DNA of 27,398 nt from a virus. Position numbers and translations under genes: made by a program. The notes under the pieces are model-generated. The model ran no database searches. It saw only the letters and a program-made list of their open reading frames with translations, and had not been told where the DNA came from. Shown one piece after another: positions 22,297-27,398 of this stretch. The DNA is taken from positions 1 through 27,398 of the IMG/VR virus record IMGVR_UViG_3300040808_002531; one strand, 5' to 3'. Every line of letters begins with the position of its first letter. Within the stretch, counting starts at the first letter, position 1.

Positions 22297-23265
22297 ATGA
22301 AACAAGTTGATTTTCAGATTATCGCTAACCAGAACGACATAACCGACAAGATCCGGGATAGATTGCTGCGGCTCACGTTAAATGATGCCGCTGGCATCGA
22401 GAACGACACCGCAGAAATTGAGCTGGATAACCGTGATCAGGCCATAGCCCCGCCGCCTACCGGGGCCGAGCTTAATATTTATATTGGTTATGTGGGTGAT
22501 CTGGTATTTAAGGGCACGTACACGGTGGACGAAATCAGCGAGCCGCTGGAAACGGACACCCTCACAATCAGTGCGCAGGCGGCCAAGATGAAGCGCAGCT
22601 TTAAAGCGCCCCGTGATGAGAGTTACGACAATATCACGCTGGGTGAGCTGGCCCAGCAGGTGGGTGGCCGTCATGGCTATGAAGTTCAGGTGGAACCGTC
22701 ACTGGCTGGGATTCAGTTTCCCCACCTCGATCAGCGGGCTGAGTCGGATAGTAACATGCTCACCCGTTTGGCCCGTGAGAACGGGGCCATGTTTAAGGTG
22801 GCGGCTAATAAGTTGCTGTTAGTGCCAAAGCAAAAAGGTAAGACAGCCAGCGGGAAAGACCTGCCCACCATTGAAATCACCGATCCTGAGCACTCCACGG
22901 GTACGGTAACGGTTCAAGACCGGGAAGATTACCAAAGTGTGGTGGCGTATTGGTTTGATGAAGGTGCCCAAGAGAAGCAGACCGAGCGGGCCGGAAGTGG
23001 TGAACCTGAATATGTGATCAGAAAAACCCACACCGATCAGGCATCGGCGCAGCAGGCCGCCAGTGCAAAGCTGGGCGAACTGCAACGAGGTAAGGCCCAG
23101 TTAAACATCACCCGACCACTGAACCCCTTGATTGTGGCGGAAGGCTTTTTGCAAATCAGCCAGCACAAGAAAAACGCCAATGGCCGTTGGCTGGTGGAAA
23201 ATGTAAGCCATACCATTGAGCCGGGTTCCGTGGCGGAAACCACGGCAAAAGGCGCGGTTGCGTGA
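22297..23265 (+). CDS. D: Baseplate hub protein, P2 gpD (T4 gp27-like)
   Basis: The product has 322 residues (P2 gpD 387). It shows DFQIIANQNDITDKIRDRLLRLTLNDAAGIENDTAEIELDNRD, then GAELNIYIGYVGDLVFKGTYTVDEIS, a central RAESDSNMLTRLARENGAMFKVAANKLLLVPK and a C-terminal RWLVENVSHTIEPGS. Such hub proteins connect the tube to the spike V. It is shorter than P2 gpD. It ends the structural gene run; no Ogr-type late activator gene follows, unlike in P2. Confidence 0.93.
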   Translation: MKQVDFQIIANQNDITDKIRDRLLRLTLNDAAGIENDTAEIELDNRDQAIAPPPTGAELNIYIGYVGDLVFKGTYTVDEISEPLETDTLTISAQAAKMKRSFKAPRDESYDNITLGELAQQVGGRHGYEVQVEPSLAGIQFPHLDQRAESDSNMLTRLARENGAMFKVAANKLLLVPKQKGKTASGKDLPTIEITDPEHSTGTVTVQDREDYQSVVAYWFDEGAQEKQTERAGSGEPEYVIRKTHTDQASAQQAASAKLGELQRGKAQLNITRPLNPLIVAEGFLQISQHKKNANGRWLVENVSHTIEPGSVAETTAKGAVA

Positions 23266-23302
23266 TATGCGCACGGGTGGGTAATGCGTTCCATTTTGGA
23301 AA

Positions 23303-23332
23303 TTGACAACTATATTAATTAGAGATAGTTGT
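23303..23332 (+). promoter_or_regulatory. Promoter with perfect operator dyad upstream of the PAS-LuxR gene
   Basis: A consensus -35 (TTGACA, 23303-23308) with a weak -10 (TAGTTG) 17 bases later lies in a dyad with arms ACAACTAT (23306-23313) and ATAGTTGT (23325-23332), 11 bases apart. The dyad covers -35, spacer and -10, so a dimeric DNA-binding protein (XRE or PAS-LuxR itself) could occlude the promoter. The SD AAGGGG and the gene start follow 16 bases later. Confidence 0.55.
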
Positions 23333-23347
23333 TTTAAGGGGCTTTTC

Positions 23348-24091
23348 ATGCGGAAACGTGATTGTTGCAGGGATTCGCCTTACATTTGCCGCCGTTGCTA
23401 TCCACGCAAAGAAACATCCATACATTACGCCCAACTTGCTGGGCGTTTTGTTCACTGCCAGTGCCTTGAAAAAGAGCTGTTAAGATACCCCGGCCCCGCT
23501 GGTATCAAGGGGCTTTCGTCTGAAAACATCCTTTTAAACTGCCATTATTGCAATTTGGTGGATTTACCTTGTGATTATGACTATTACGGCAAGCCGCTGG
23601 AGGATATGCCCAGCTGTGTGAGCCGTGAAGTGTGTGAAAGCTATGCCCGGCAAGATGCGCTGATCATCGAAGAACAGCAGGCCATGACATTTGCCGATAC
23701 TGATTATTTTTATGCAGACACCGAGCAGCTGCATACCGTCCAAACGCAAAAATTCCCTTTATTCAATTTTAACGGTGATGTGATCGGCATCGTGTTTTTG
23801 ATAAATGATTTTTTCCCTTCATCCGTAGAGGGCATGTTTAAAATGCCTGACTTTTCCAACCTAGCCAAACCCCTCAGCATGGCCGAAACCCGGCTAATTT
23901 ATTGTAAACGCCTTGGGCTAAGTGATAGCGAGGCCGCCGCCAAAATGGGCGTGAATCCGTCCACTGTGCGCACACTCAAGGCCCGGATCAGGGATAAGAC
24001 AAACTTAACGGTGGATCAGCTGAGGCGGGTTTTATCCAAAGATGTGAGCCGGGTACTCATCAAGAAAAAAGATTCTTTCCGTGTCAGGTAG
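23348..24091 (+). CDS. Phage PAS-LuxR-type regulator with Cys-rich N-terminus
   Basis: This 247-residue protein has three parts. Residues 1-100 carry 11 Cys, including C14xxC17, C37xC39 and C65xxC68. A PAS-like region follows (about 57-155), ending HTVQTQKFPLFNFNGDVIGIVFLINDFF, the classic last strands of a PAS domain. A LuxR/sigma-region-4-type HTH lies at about 175-240 (LSMAETRLIYCKRLGLSDSEAAAKMGVNPSTVRTLKARI). PAS plus LuxR-HTH is the architecture of VqmA, and phage VP882 carries a VqmA that reads a host autoinducer to trigger lysis. The ligand here is unknown, and there is no acyl-HSL-type domain. ATG 23348 has a good SD. Confidence 0.75.
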   Translation: MRKRDCCRDSPYICRRCYPRKETSIHYAQLAGRFVHCQCLEKELLRYPGPAGIKGLSSENILLNCHYCNLVDLPCDYDYYGKPLEDMPSCVSREVCESYARQDALIIEEQQAMTFADTDYFYADTEQLHTVQTQKFPLFNFNGDVIGIVFLINDFFPSSVEGMFKMPDFSNLAKPLSMAETRLIYCKRLGLSDSEAAAKMGVNPSTVRTLKARIRDKTNLTVDQLRRVLSKDVSRVLIKKKDSFRVR

Positions 24092-24120
24092 TTACTGCGA
24101 AATGTAGACAAAAATAGCTA

Positions 24121-24159
24121 CAGACAAACTTTTGCATATGAGCGCATAATTTGTGCGCT
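24121..24159 (+). promoter_or_regulatory. Possible promoter with dyad between the PAS-LuxR and XRE genes
   Basis: CAGACA (24121-24126) and CATAAT (24145-24150) are 18 bases apart. AGCGCA (24141-24146) and TGCGCT (24154-24159) form a perfect 6-base dyad over the -10. The transcript would run against the 3' end of the XRE gene and could encode a 21-residue peptide (24174-24239) that lacks a clear SD. Motif evidence only. Confidence 0.35.
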
Positions 24160-24243
24160 TGAGCAATAACTCTATGAAATCAAAAAAGAACGCAAAAGGA
24201 GGTTCAGGGTTCTTTCTCGTAATGACCCGACAAACATAATGGA

Positions 24244-24573
24244 TTAAGATCGGCAGCTTATGGCTTTTAAGAGCTGCTTTAAGGGCTTTAATGCGTCTGG
24301 TGGTAGTTGGGTAATCAAGGCAAGTAAATCACTTTCCTGTTCCCCCGGAGATTGCGCAGGCCCGTCACCTGTTAATAGCCATCGGTGCGTTATCTTGTAG
24401 CGTTTGCACACATGGTTAATCAGCTCAGGTGATAACGCCAATAATCCCCGCTCATACTTTGAGACAGTACCCCGCGAACAATCAAAAGCATTGGCTAGTT
24501 CTTGTTGAGATTCACCGAACAATTCCCGCATTGTGCGCAATCGCTTCCCGATCTGTTGGTTCGTTGTTTCCAA
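24244..24573 (-). CDS. Small XRE-family repressor-like regulator
   Basis: This 109-residue protein is on the opposite strand to its neighbours. It has a Cro/CI-type HTH in the first 65 residues (IGKRLRTMRELFGESQQELANAFDCSRGTVSKYERG, then ALSPELINHVCKRYKITHRWLLTGDG), typical of phage repressors. The C-terminal third is short and helical. It has no S24 peptidase domain, so it cannot cleave itself in an SOS response as lambda CI does. The start is TTG (24573) with the SD AAGGG; the next in-frame ATG is inside the HTH. It faces the LexA-controlled gene across a 193-base divergent region. Likely a lysogeny or replication regulator. Confidence 0.85.
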   Translation of the reverse strand: METTNQQIGKRLRTMRELFGESQQELANAFDCSRGTVSKYERGLLALSPELINHVCKRYKITHRWLLTGDGPAQSPGEQESDLLALITQLPPDALKPLKQLLKAISCRS

Positions 24574-24722
24574 AATGGCACCCTTTTTATGTTTGTGGTT
24601 GTTCTAAGGCGCAAAAAAGCTAGATAAAACAGTGCTTTAGATCGTATCAGTGGCAAAGGAATAAACAAGGCTTTTTATAAGTGAACGCAATTGATTGATC
24701 TGAAACTAAAATAAATACAAAA

Positions 24723-24742
24723 TACTGTGATTATATACAGTG
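24723..24742 (+). promoter_or_regulatory. LexA (SOS) box
   Basis: TACTGTGATTATATACAGTG contains CTGT-N8-ACAG and matches the E. coli 20-base consensus at 16 positions by my count. It lies 24 bases before the start codon of the downstream small gene. A possible promoter TTGATC-N17-CAAAAT ends at 24723, so LexA would sit at the transcription start. The site belongs to the 24574-24766 divergent region between XRE (-) and this gene (+); I saw nothing else there that I can name. Confidence 0.85.
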
Positions 24743-24766
24743 TCACGGCTAGAAGGAGTTGTCTAA

Positions 24767-24997
24767 ATGACGCTTACAAAAAATAATTACAAAGGATCGA
24801 ATCCTTTAATCCATGACAATGAGGGAGATACGATTGATGCGCTTTGCTCTTACTCAGCGCATGTGGCGGAGTCACTGGAGTGTGACCCGGAGAAACGTGG
24901 GTTGCATATCTCAATGCAATTGATTTGTGAAGCCTTACAAAACCTACAGTTGGATCGTGAGTCAGATCAGTGTCATACTGAGGCGGATAAAATCTAG
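24767..24997 (+). CDS. Small SOS-controlled protein, candidate antirepressor
   Basis: The product has 76 residues with an excellent SD (AAGGAG, 8 bases before ATG). A polar N-terminus is followed by a helical core (TIDALCSYSAHVAESLECDPEKRGLHISMQLICEALQNLQLD) and an acidic tail. I do not recognise the family with certainty. The LexA box over its promoter means it should be made after DNA damage. It is divergent from an XRE gene that lacks a cleavage domain, so it could inactivate that protein, as small LexA-controlled antirepressors (Tum of phage 186, Ant proteins of Gifsy prophages) do. The gene is likely real; the antirepressor role is an inference. Confidence 0.7.
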   Translation: MTLTKNNYKGSNPLIHDNEGDTIDALCSYSAHVAESLECDPEKRGLHISMQLICEALQNLQLDRESDQCHTEADKI

Positions 24998-25011
24998 GAA
25001 TTTGAAAACTT

Positions 25012-25032
25012 AGGGTGGATTTTTTACACCCT
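25012..25032 (+). promoter_or_regulatory. Inverted repeat upstream of the rep leader
   Basis: AGGGTG and CACCCT are separated by nine bases rich in T. TATTAT (25039-25044) follows and could be a -10 for the rep mRNA, but no good -35 is seen. It could be an operator or a weak terminator for the SOS gene. Confidence 0.35.
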
Positions 25033-25106
25033 GTGTGTATTATTAACAGGGCTGGACACAAGCAGGGCCAAGGCGCTCAAGTTGTGTTCAGTTTTAACGT
25101 GAGATT

Positions 25107-25154
25107 GTGACTAACGGACAGGCTTACAGACGTAAAAAAACCCCGGTGCGCTAA
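25107..25154 (+). CDS. Possible 15-residue rep leader peptide
   Basis: GTG opens a frame encoding MTNGQAYRRKKTPVR and stops at TAA in the loop of the hairpin targeted by the antisense RNA. Short leader peptides (Tap, RepY) upstream of repA/repZ are known from IncFII and IncI plasmids, where their translation opens the rep start site. The SD is weak (GTGAG). The stop inside the target loop is suggestive, but translation is unproven. Confidence 0.35.
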   Translation: MTNGQAYRRKKTPVR

Positions 25155-25202
25155 CACCGAGGTTCTTTTGAAAACGGTTCAACCAAAAACCGCCTCGTGA
25201 CA
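25133..25202 (-). ncRNA. Probable antisense copy-number RNA (CopA/Inc-like)
   Basis: Read on the minus strand, a promoter-like pair TTGCAA (25231-25236) and TAAACT (25209-25214), 16 bases apart, would start an RNA near 25202. It ends in a perfect stem (AACCTCGGTG with CACCGGGGTT, one G-U) followed by T7 at 25134-25140. The loop is TTAGCG, fitting the YUNR U-turn motif and close to the UUGGCG loop of IncI Inc RNA. About 70 bases long, it overlaps the rep leader, as CopA and Inc RNA do. Its exact ends are inferred. Confidence 0.7.
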
Positions 25203-25238
25203 GAGTTAAGTTTACTGGTTGTACGGTGATTTGCAAGC

Positions 25239-25260
25239 CTCGCCACTATTTTTAGGCGAG
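25239..25260 (+). promoter_or_regulatory. Hairpin sequestering the repA ribosome binding site
   Basis: CTCGCC (25239-25244) pairs perfectly with GGCGAG (25255-25260), which includes the SD (AGGCGAG) three bases before the repA ATG. TTAG at 25252-25255 is complementary to CTAA in the loop of the antisense target hairpin (25151-25154), so an IncI-type activating pseudoknot is possible. Confidence 0.6.
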
Positions 25261-25263
25261 AAA

Positions 25264-26199
25264 ATGACTAGAAACTTAACTCCGGCCTCAGCAGGTCGGT
25301 TTGACAAACGCCAACGTGGTGCCCATAGCACCTGTTGCTTAAACCCAAAACCCGTTTATGTTCGTCCAAAGACTTGGAAGAACCTGCCGGGTGAGCTGGG
25401 CAAAACCTTCAATTTCTGTCGTAAGCGCGACATTTCCCGTGATCCCCACTTTGTTCACTTGCGTCAGGCCGCTGGCCGTCAGCGTGACTTCAAAGACGTG
25501 CGCCGCAACCTTATCAACCCGATGTTTCAAATGCTGCTTTCACGTCATGATCTGGCTACAGGTATCGTGGAACTCGATCTGGAAGATATGGCCGCCGAAC
25601 TATCCAAAATGTGGGTAACAGACCCGGAAACAGGTGAGCAATACATCACTGAAAGCAAAGTAACTGTAAGCCGGATCAGCCGCTTCATTGATGAAGTCAT
25701 GATCCCGTTTGGCCTTTGTTACGTTCACGCTGATGGTGATGAAGCCAACCCGAAAAACGGCATGGTATGGGATCAGGCCAATGGCTTTTGGTTCCCTAAA
25801 GTTCTGGTGCTTACTAGCGAGTTTTACCGCCTTGCGGGTGCTGATTTAGATAAACTTTACACTCAGGCTGATGAGCAGCTGGCTTTGCGTAATAGTGGAC
25901 TCACTGAGGCGGGCGAGGTTATCACCCTAAGAGAAGCGCGTAACCGTAAGCGTAAGCAGATTTTTAAGCGAGCATGGGAGTGCCGCAAGCAGAACGCTGG
26001 CGCTCAACGCCGCCGCAACAAGCTGGCATCCAAGAGCTTGGACGAACGCAAGCATGAAGTGGCAACGGCCCTCACCAAGTCTATGCCAGCCCATGAGCTT
26101 GCCCAGCTAAGCAGTGAGCAGTTCAATAAGCTAGTTTGGGAACGCCTGAACAGCATGGATATAGGCATAAATCACCCGCCACCTGATACCGTTCAATAA
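25264..26199 (+). CDS. repA: Replication initiator RepA, IncFII family
   Basis: The product has 311 residues from ATG 25264. It shows the IncFII RepA pattern: TWKNLPGELGKTFNFCRKRDISRDPHFVHLRQAAGRQRDFKDVRRNLINPMFQMLL, an HTH-like region with VTVSRISRFIDEVMIPFGLCYV, then FWFPKVLVLTSEFYRLAG and a basic helical C-terminus (ARNRKRKQIFKRAWECRKQNAGAQRRRNKL). It binds the origin just downstream and recruits DnaA/DnaB. Expression is probably limited by the antisense RNA and SD hairpin. A TTG (25219) upstream in frame has no SD advantage. Its presence implies the prophage can replicate as a plasmid. Confidence 0.9.
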   Translation: MTRNLTPASAGRFDKRQRGAHSTCCLNPKPVYVRPKTWKNLPGELGKTFNFCRKRDISRDPHFVHLRQAAGRQRDFKDVRRNLINPMFQMLLSRHDLATGIVELDLEDMAAELSKMWVTDPETGEQYITESKVTVSRISRFIDEVMIPFGLCYVHADGDEANPKNGMVWDQANGFWFPKVLVLTSEFYRLAGADLDKLYTQADEQLALRNSGLTEAGEVITLREARNRKRKQIFKRAWECRKQNAGAQRRRNKLASKSLDERKHEVATALTKSMPAHELAQLSSEQFNKLVWERLNSMDIGINHPPPDTVQ

Positions 26200-26339
26200 A
26201 TCCAATCGGATTGAAACCTAACCGGGCACATGCCCGGCGCTTGTCGTTCCTGTAAGCCAAGATCCGGCAAGATCTCCCCACCTTTTAACCTTACTCCCTC
26301 TTATTTTTGACGCGCTCAGGGGCTTCCTGTGGCTTTCCT

Positions 26340-26450
26340 TGTGGATTAATTTAGTTATCCACTCTTATCTGCAAGCGGGTAGATTTGTTTATCTGCGAGC
26401 ATAAGAAAGTTATGCGCAAAACCCGCTCTATTCATTAAAATCATTAAAAT
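26340..26450 (+). other. Probable replication origin (DnaA boxes, direct repeats, AT-rich DUE)
   Basis: Two inverted DnaA boxes, each one mismatch from TTATCCACA, lie at 26340-26348 (TGTGGATTA, reverse) and 26355-26363 (TTATCCACT). Direct repeats TTATCTGC(A/G)AGC start at 26365 and 26389. A tandem 9-mer CATTAAAAT (26433-26450) opens a very A+T-rich segment to about 26470. In IncFII plasmids, oriR lies just downstream of repA, as here. The part from 26200 to 26339 holds a perfect hairpin (CCGGGCA/TGCCCGG, 26222-26237) and nothing else I can name. Confidence 0.7.
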
Positions 26451-26506
26451 ACATATATATTTCTATATCTCACTTTCTGTGAGTTATGAGGAAAAGAAAA
26501 TAATGT

Positions 26507-26763
26507 CTGGCCATTTCCTAGCTAAAGCTAGGGGCCAGTGATACCCCCCTCCGCCCCCCCAAGGGGGGAACCCCTCGCCGCCGGGGACTCAGGAGGATGG
26601 CGCGGCCTTCGGCCTAAAGCCAACCTCCTAAGTCAAGGCTATTACGTTCCAATCCAGTCAAGGGGTGGCCGCTTTAGCTCATAGAGCGCATTTAGTTCAT
26701 TTTTCCATAGCATGGCAAGGCTGGCGCTTTAAAGCCCGGAGAACGGCCACTGGAACCCTTGAC
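26507..26763 (+). other. Strongly folded non-coding region downstream of the origin
   Basis: At least four nested or serial hairpins are visible. CTGGCC (bulge ATTT) CCTAGC pairs with GCTAGG GGCCAG around TAAA (26507-26538). A C-run and G-run pair (26554-26568). GACT-C-AGGAGG pairs with CCTCCT-A-AGTC around GGC/GCC and GGCC-TTC-GGCC (26586-26634). A long-range stem joins GTCAAGGG...TGGCCGCTTTA (26657-26676) to TAAAGC...CGGCCA...CCCTTGAC (ending 26763). No gene fits the region. It could be a structured RNA or a single-strand initiation or origin-linked DNA element. The rest, to 26886, shows nothing I can name. Confidence 0.6.
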
Positions 26764-26886
26764 AGGCTTTCCACTTAAATGGGGGTTAATGCTTAAGTCA
26801 TAGCTGATCGGTCAACCGCTAAAGAGCAAGAGCGGCTTAGCAAGGAAAAGCCTGATCTCACGGTCAGGTGAGTGCCAAGCAATTGG

Positions 26887-26895
26887 TGGTATAAT
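26887..26895 (+). promoter_or_regulatory. Extended -10 promoter, possibly leaderless
   Basis: TGG-TATAAT is a perfect extended -10, with no good -35 at 17 bases. Transcription would start about 7 bases downstream, at or next to the ATG at 26902, so the mRNA could be leaderless like lambda cI from PRM. No SD precedes that ATG. Confidence 0.55.
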
Positions 26896-26901
26896 GGCCC
26901 A

Positions 26902-27192
26902 ATGAAAAAGACCCCACTGATCTCCAAGCTGAACGCCTCACCATGCGACTATTGCCAAGCCGCTGGCTGGGTGAAAGGGCTATTCAGAAAAGCGCTATGC
27001 TATCGCTGTGATGGCATTGGCTACTTGCAGCCTAATGGCGGCCAGCTGGACGCTAAGGCGATCAGGGCCATGCAGTATGAAGCAGACAAGAAAGCGTTTG
27101 TGGCCGTGCTGAGGTTCCGCAAGGCCCAGCAAGAAACCCCGCACTGGTACGACACGCCCGGCAAACTCCGCAGCAATTGGCGCGGCGACTAG
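26902..27192 (+). CDS. Small DnaJ-type zinc-ribbon protein
   Basis: The product has 96 residues. Two CxxC motifs, each followed by a short turn and Gly (CDYCQAAGW at about 13-21 and CYRCDGIGYL at about 32-41), would form one zinc-binding hairpin like half of the DnaJ Cys-rich domain. The C-terminal half is helical and basic with several aromatic residues. Such small zinc proteins in phages are often regulators or replication accessories, and some Q-type antiterminators carry similar Cys motifs. No firm family. The start lies 6 bases after a TATAAT, with no SD. Confidence 0.65.
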   Translation: MKKTPLISKLNASPCDYCQAAGWVKGLFRKALCYRCDGIGYLQPNGGQLDAKAIRAMQYEADKKAFVAVLRFRKAQQETPHWYDTPGKLRSNWRGD

Positions 27193-27197
27193 CTCCC

Positions 27198-27220
27198 CGT
27201 GACCGTGTTACCCGGTCACG
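27198..27220 (+). other. Hairpin after the zinc-ribbon gene
   Basis: CGTGACCG and CGGTCACG pair perfectly around a 7-base loop, six bases after the stop codon. No T-tract follows, so it could be a weak terminator, an operator or an RNA end-protecting hairpin. Confidence 0.5.
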
Positions 27221-27306
27221 TCTCACCTATCGATCACCCTTCCCCCGGCTTTACTCCATCGAGCGCATATATTCCTTGTTAGGGGTTCCACGCCGCAACC
27301 GCCGAA

Positions 27307-27327
27307 ATTTCCGTTAAGAACGGAAAT
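27307..27327 (+). other. Perfect 9-base inverted repeat near the window end
   Basis: ATTTCCGTT and AACGGAAAT flank AAG. A second dyad follows: GCCCTTTATT (27340-27349) can pair with AATAAGGGGC (27367-27376), which would cover the SD (GGGG) of the ORF starting at 27382. Both could be operators or RNA structures upstream of the next gene. Confidence 0.5.
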
Positions 27328-27381
27328 CTTCGTGATTAAGCCCTTTATTGCTTGTAATTGCGAACGAATAAGGGGCCTTTA

Positions 27382-27398
27382 ATGAGAATTAAATCGTA
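27382..27398 (+). CDS. Possible start of the next gene (partial)
   Basis: ATG after AAGGGGCCTTTA opens a frame reading MRIKS to the window end. Only five codons are visible, so no function can be given. The SD-like GGGG at 27372-27375 is part of a possible hairpin. Confidence 0.35.

Noticed and set aside
24174-24239. 21-codon frame after the putative promoter at 24121
   Set aside because: No SD and too short to support as a gene; mentioned only as a possibility in the findings.
25219-25263. Upstream TTG start for RepA
   Set aside because: It lies within the SD-sequestering leader and has no SD of its own; ATG 25264 has AGGCGAG at proper spacing.
26883-26903. GGTATAATGG, resembling half of the N15 telomere site
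   Set aside because: No matching second half forms a long palindrome; it is better read as an extended -10 promoter.
1-27398. tRNA genes, CRISPR arrays, insertion sequences
   Set aside because: I saw no T-arm-like motif with cloverleaf context, no regularly spaced repeats of CRISPR type, and no transposase-like frame.

Overview
The window carries most of the late (virion and lysis) half of a temperate tailed phage, followed by a regulatory locus and a plasmid-type replication module. The head genes are lambda-like: Nu1-type small terminase, GpA, gpW, portal, S49 protease with a nested scaffold, gpD, gpE, FII and Z. The tail genes are P2-like and contractile: V, W, J, I, fibres, sheath FI, tube FII, E/E', tape measure T, U, X and D. 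A lambda-type head, a P2-type tail and a plasmid replicon together recall the plasmid-prophage myoviruses of aquatic Gammaproteobacteria (VHML, VP882, PhiHAP-1 lineage). That placement is from memory of gene order, not a search. A canonical gammaproteobacterial LexA box (CTGT-N8-ACAG) fits such a host. No protelomerase, integrase, tRNA, IS or CRISPR is visible.

Layout. Positions 1-2330: the tail end of an unknown gene, a 420-base non-coding stretch with a good sigma70-like promoter and two copies of one terminator, then a lysis cassette (membrane protein, transglycosylase-like endolysin, second membrane protein, overlapping spanin-like pair). 2334-10913: packaging, head and head-tail joining. 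10922-16482: baseplate, fibres and fibre chaperone. 16601-23265: sheath, tube, E/E' frameshift, tape measure and baseplate hub. 23303-24997: a PAS plus LuxR-type HTH regulator with a Cys-rich N-terminus, a small XRE regulator on the opposite strand, and a small LexA-controlled gene. 25000-26900: an IncFII-type repA with a likely antisense RNA, leader peptide and SD-sequestering hairpin, an origin with DnaA boxes and an AT-rich segment, and a strongly folded non-coding region. 26902-27192: a two-CxxC zinc-ribbon protein that may be translated leaderless. 27382: probable start of the next gene.

How it may work. The late genes all lie on the + strand and are tightly packed, yet the late region holds eight intrinsic-terminator-like hairpins, one of them inside the portal gene. 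This suggests either graded expression or processive antitermination. Five intergenic spots carry the same purine-rich tandem-octamer repeat. The regulatory locus looks like a two-input switch: a PAS/Cys-rich LuxR-type sensor on one side and an SOS-controlled small protein (candidate antirepressor) on the other, around an XRE protein that has no self-cleavage domain. This arrangement next to repA is the most interesting part of the window; the wiring is inference.
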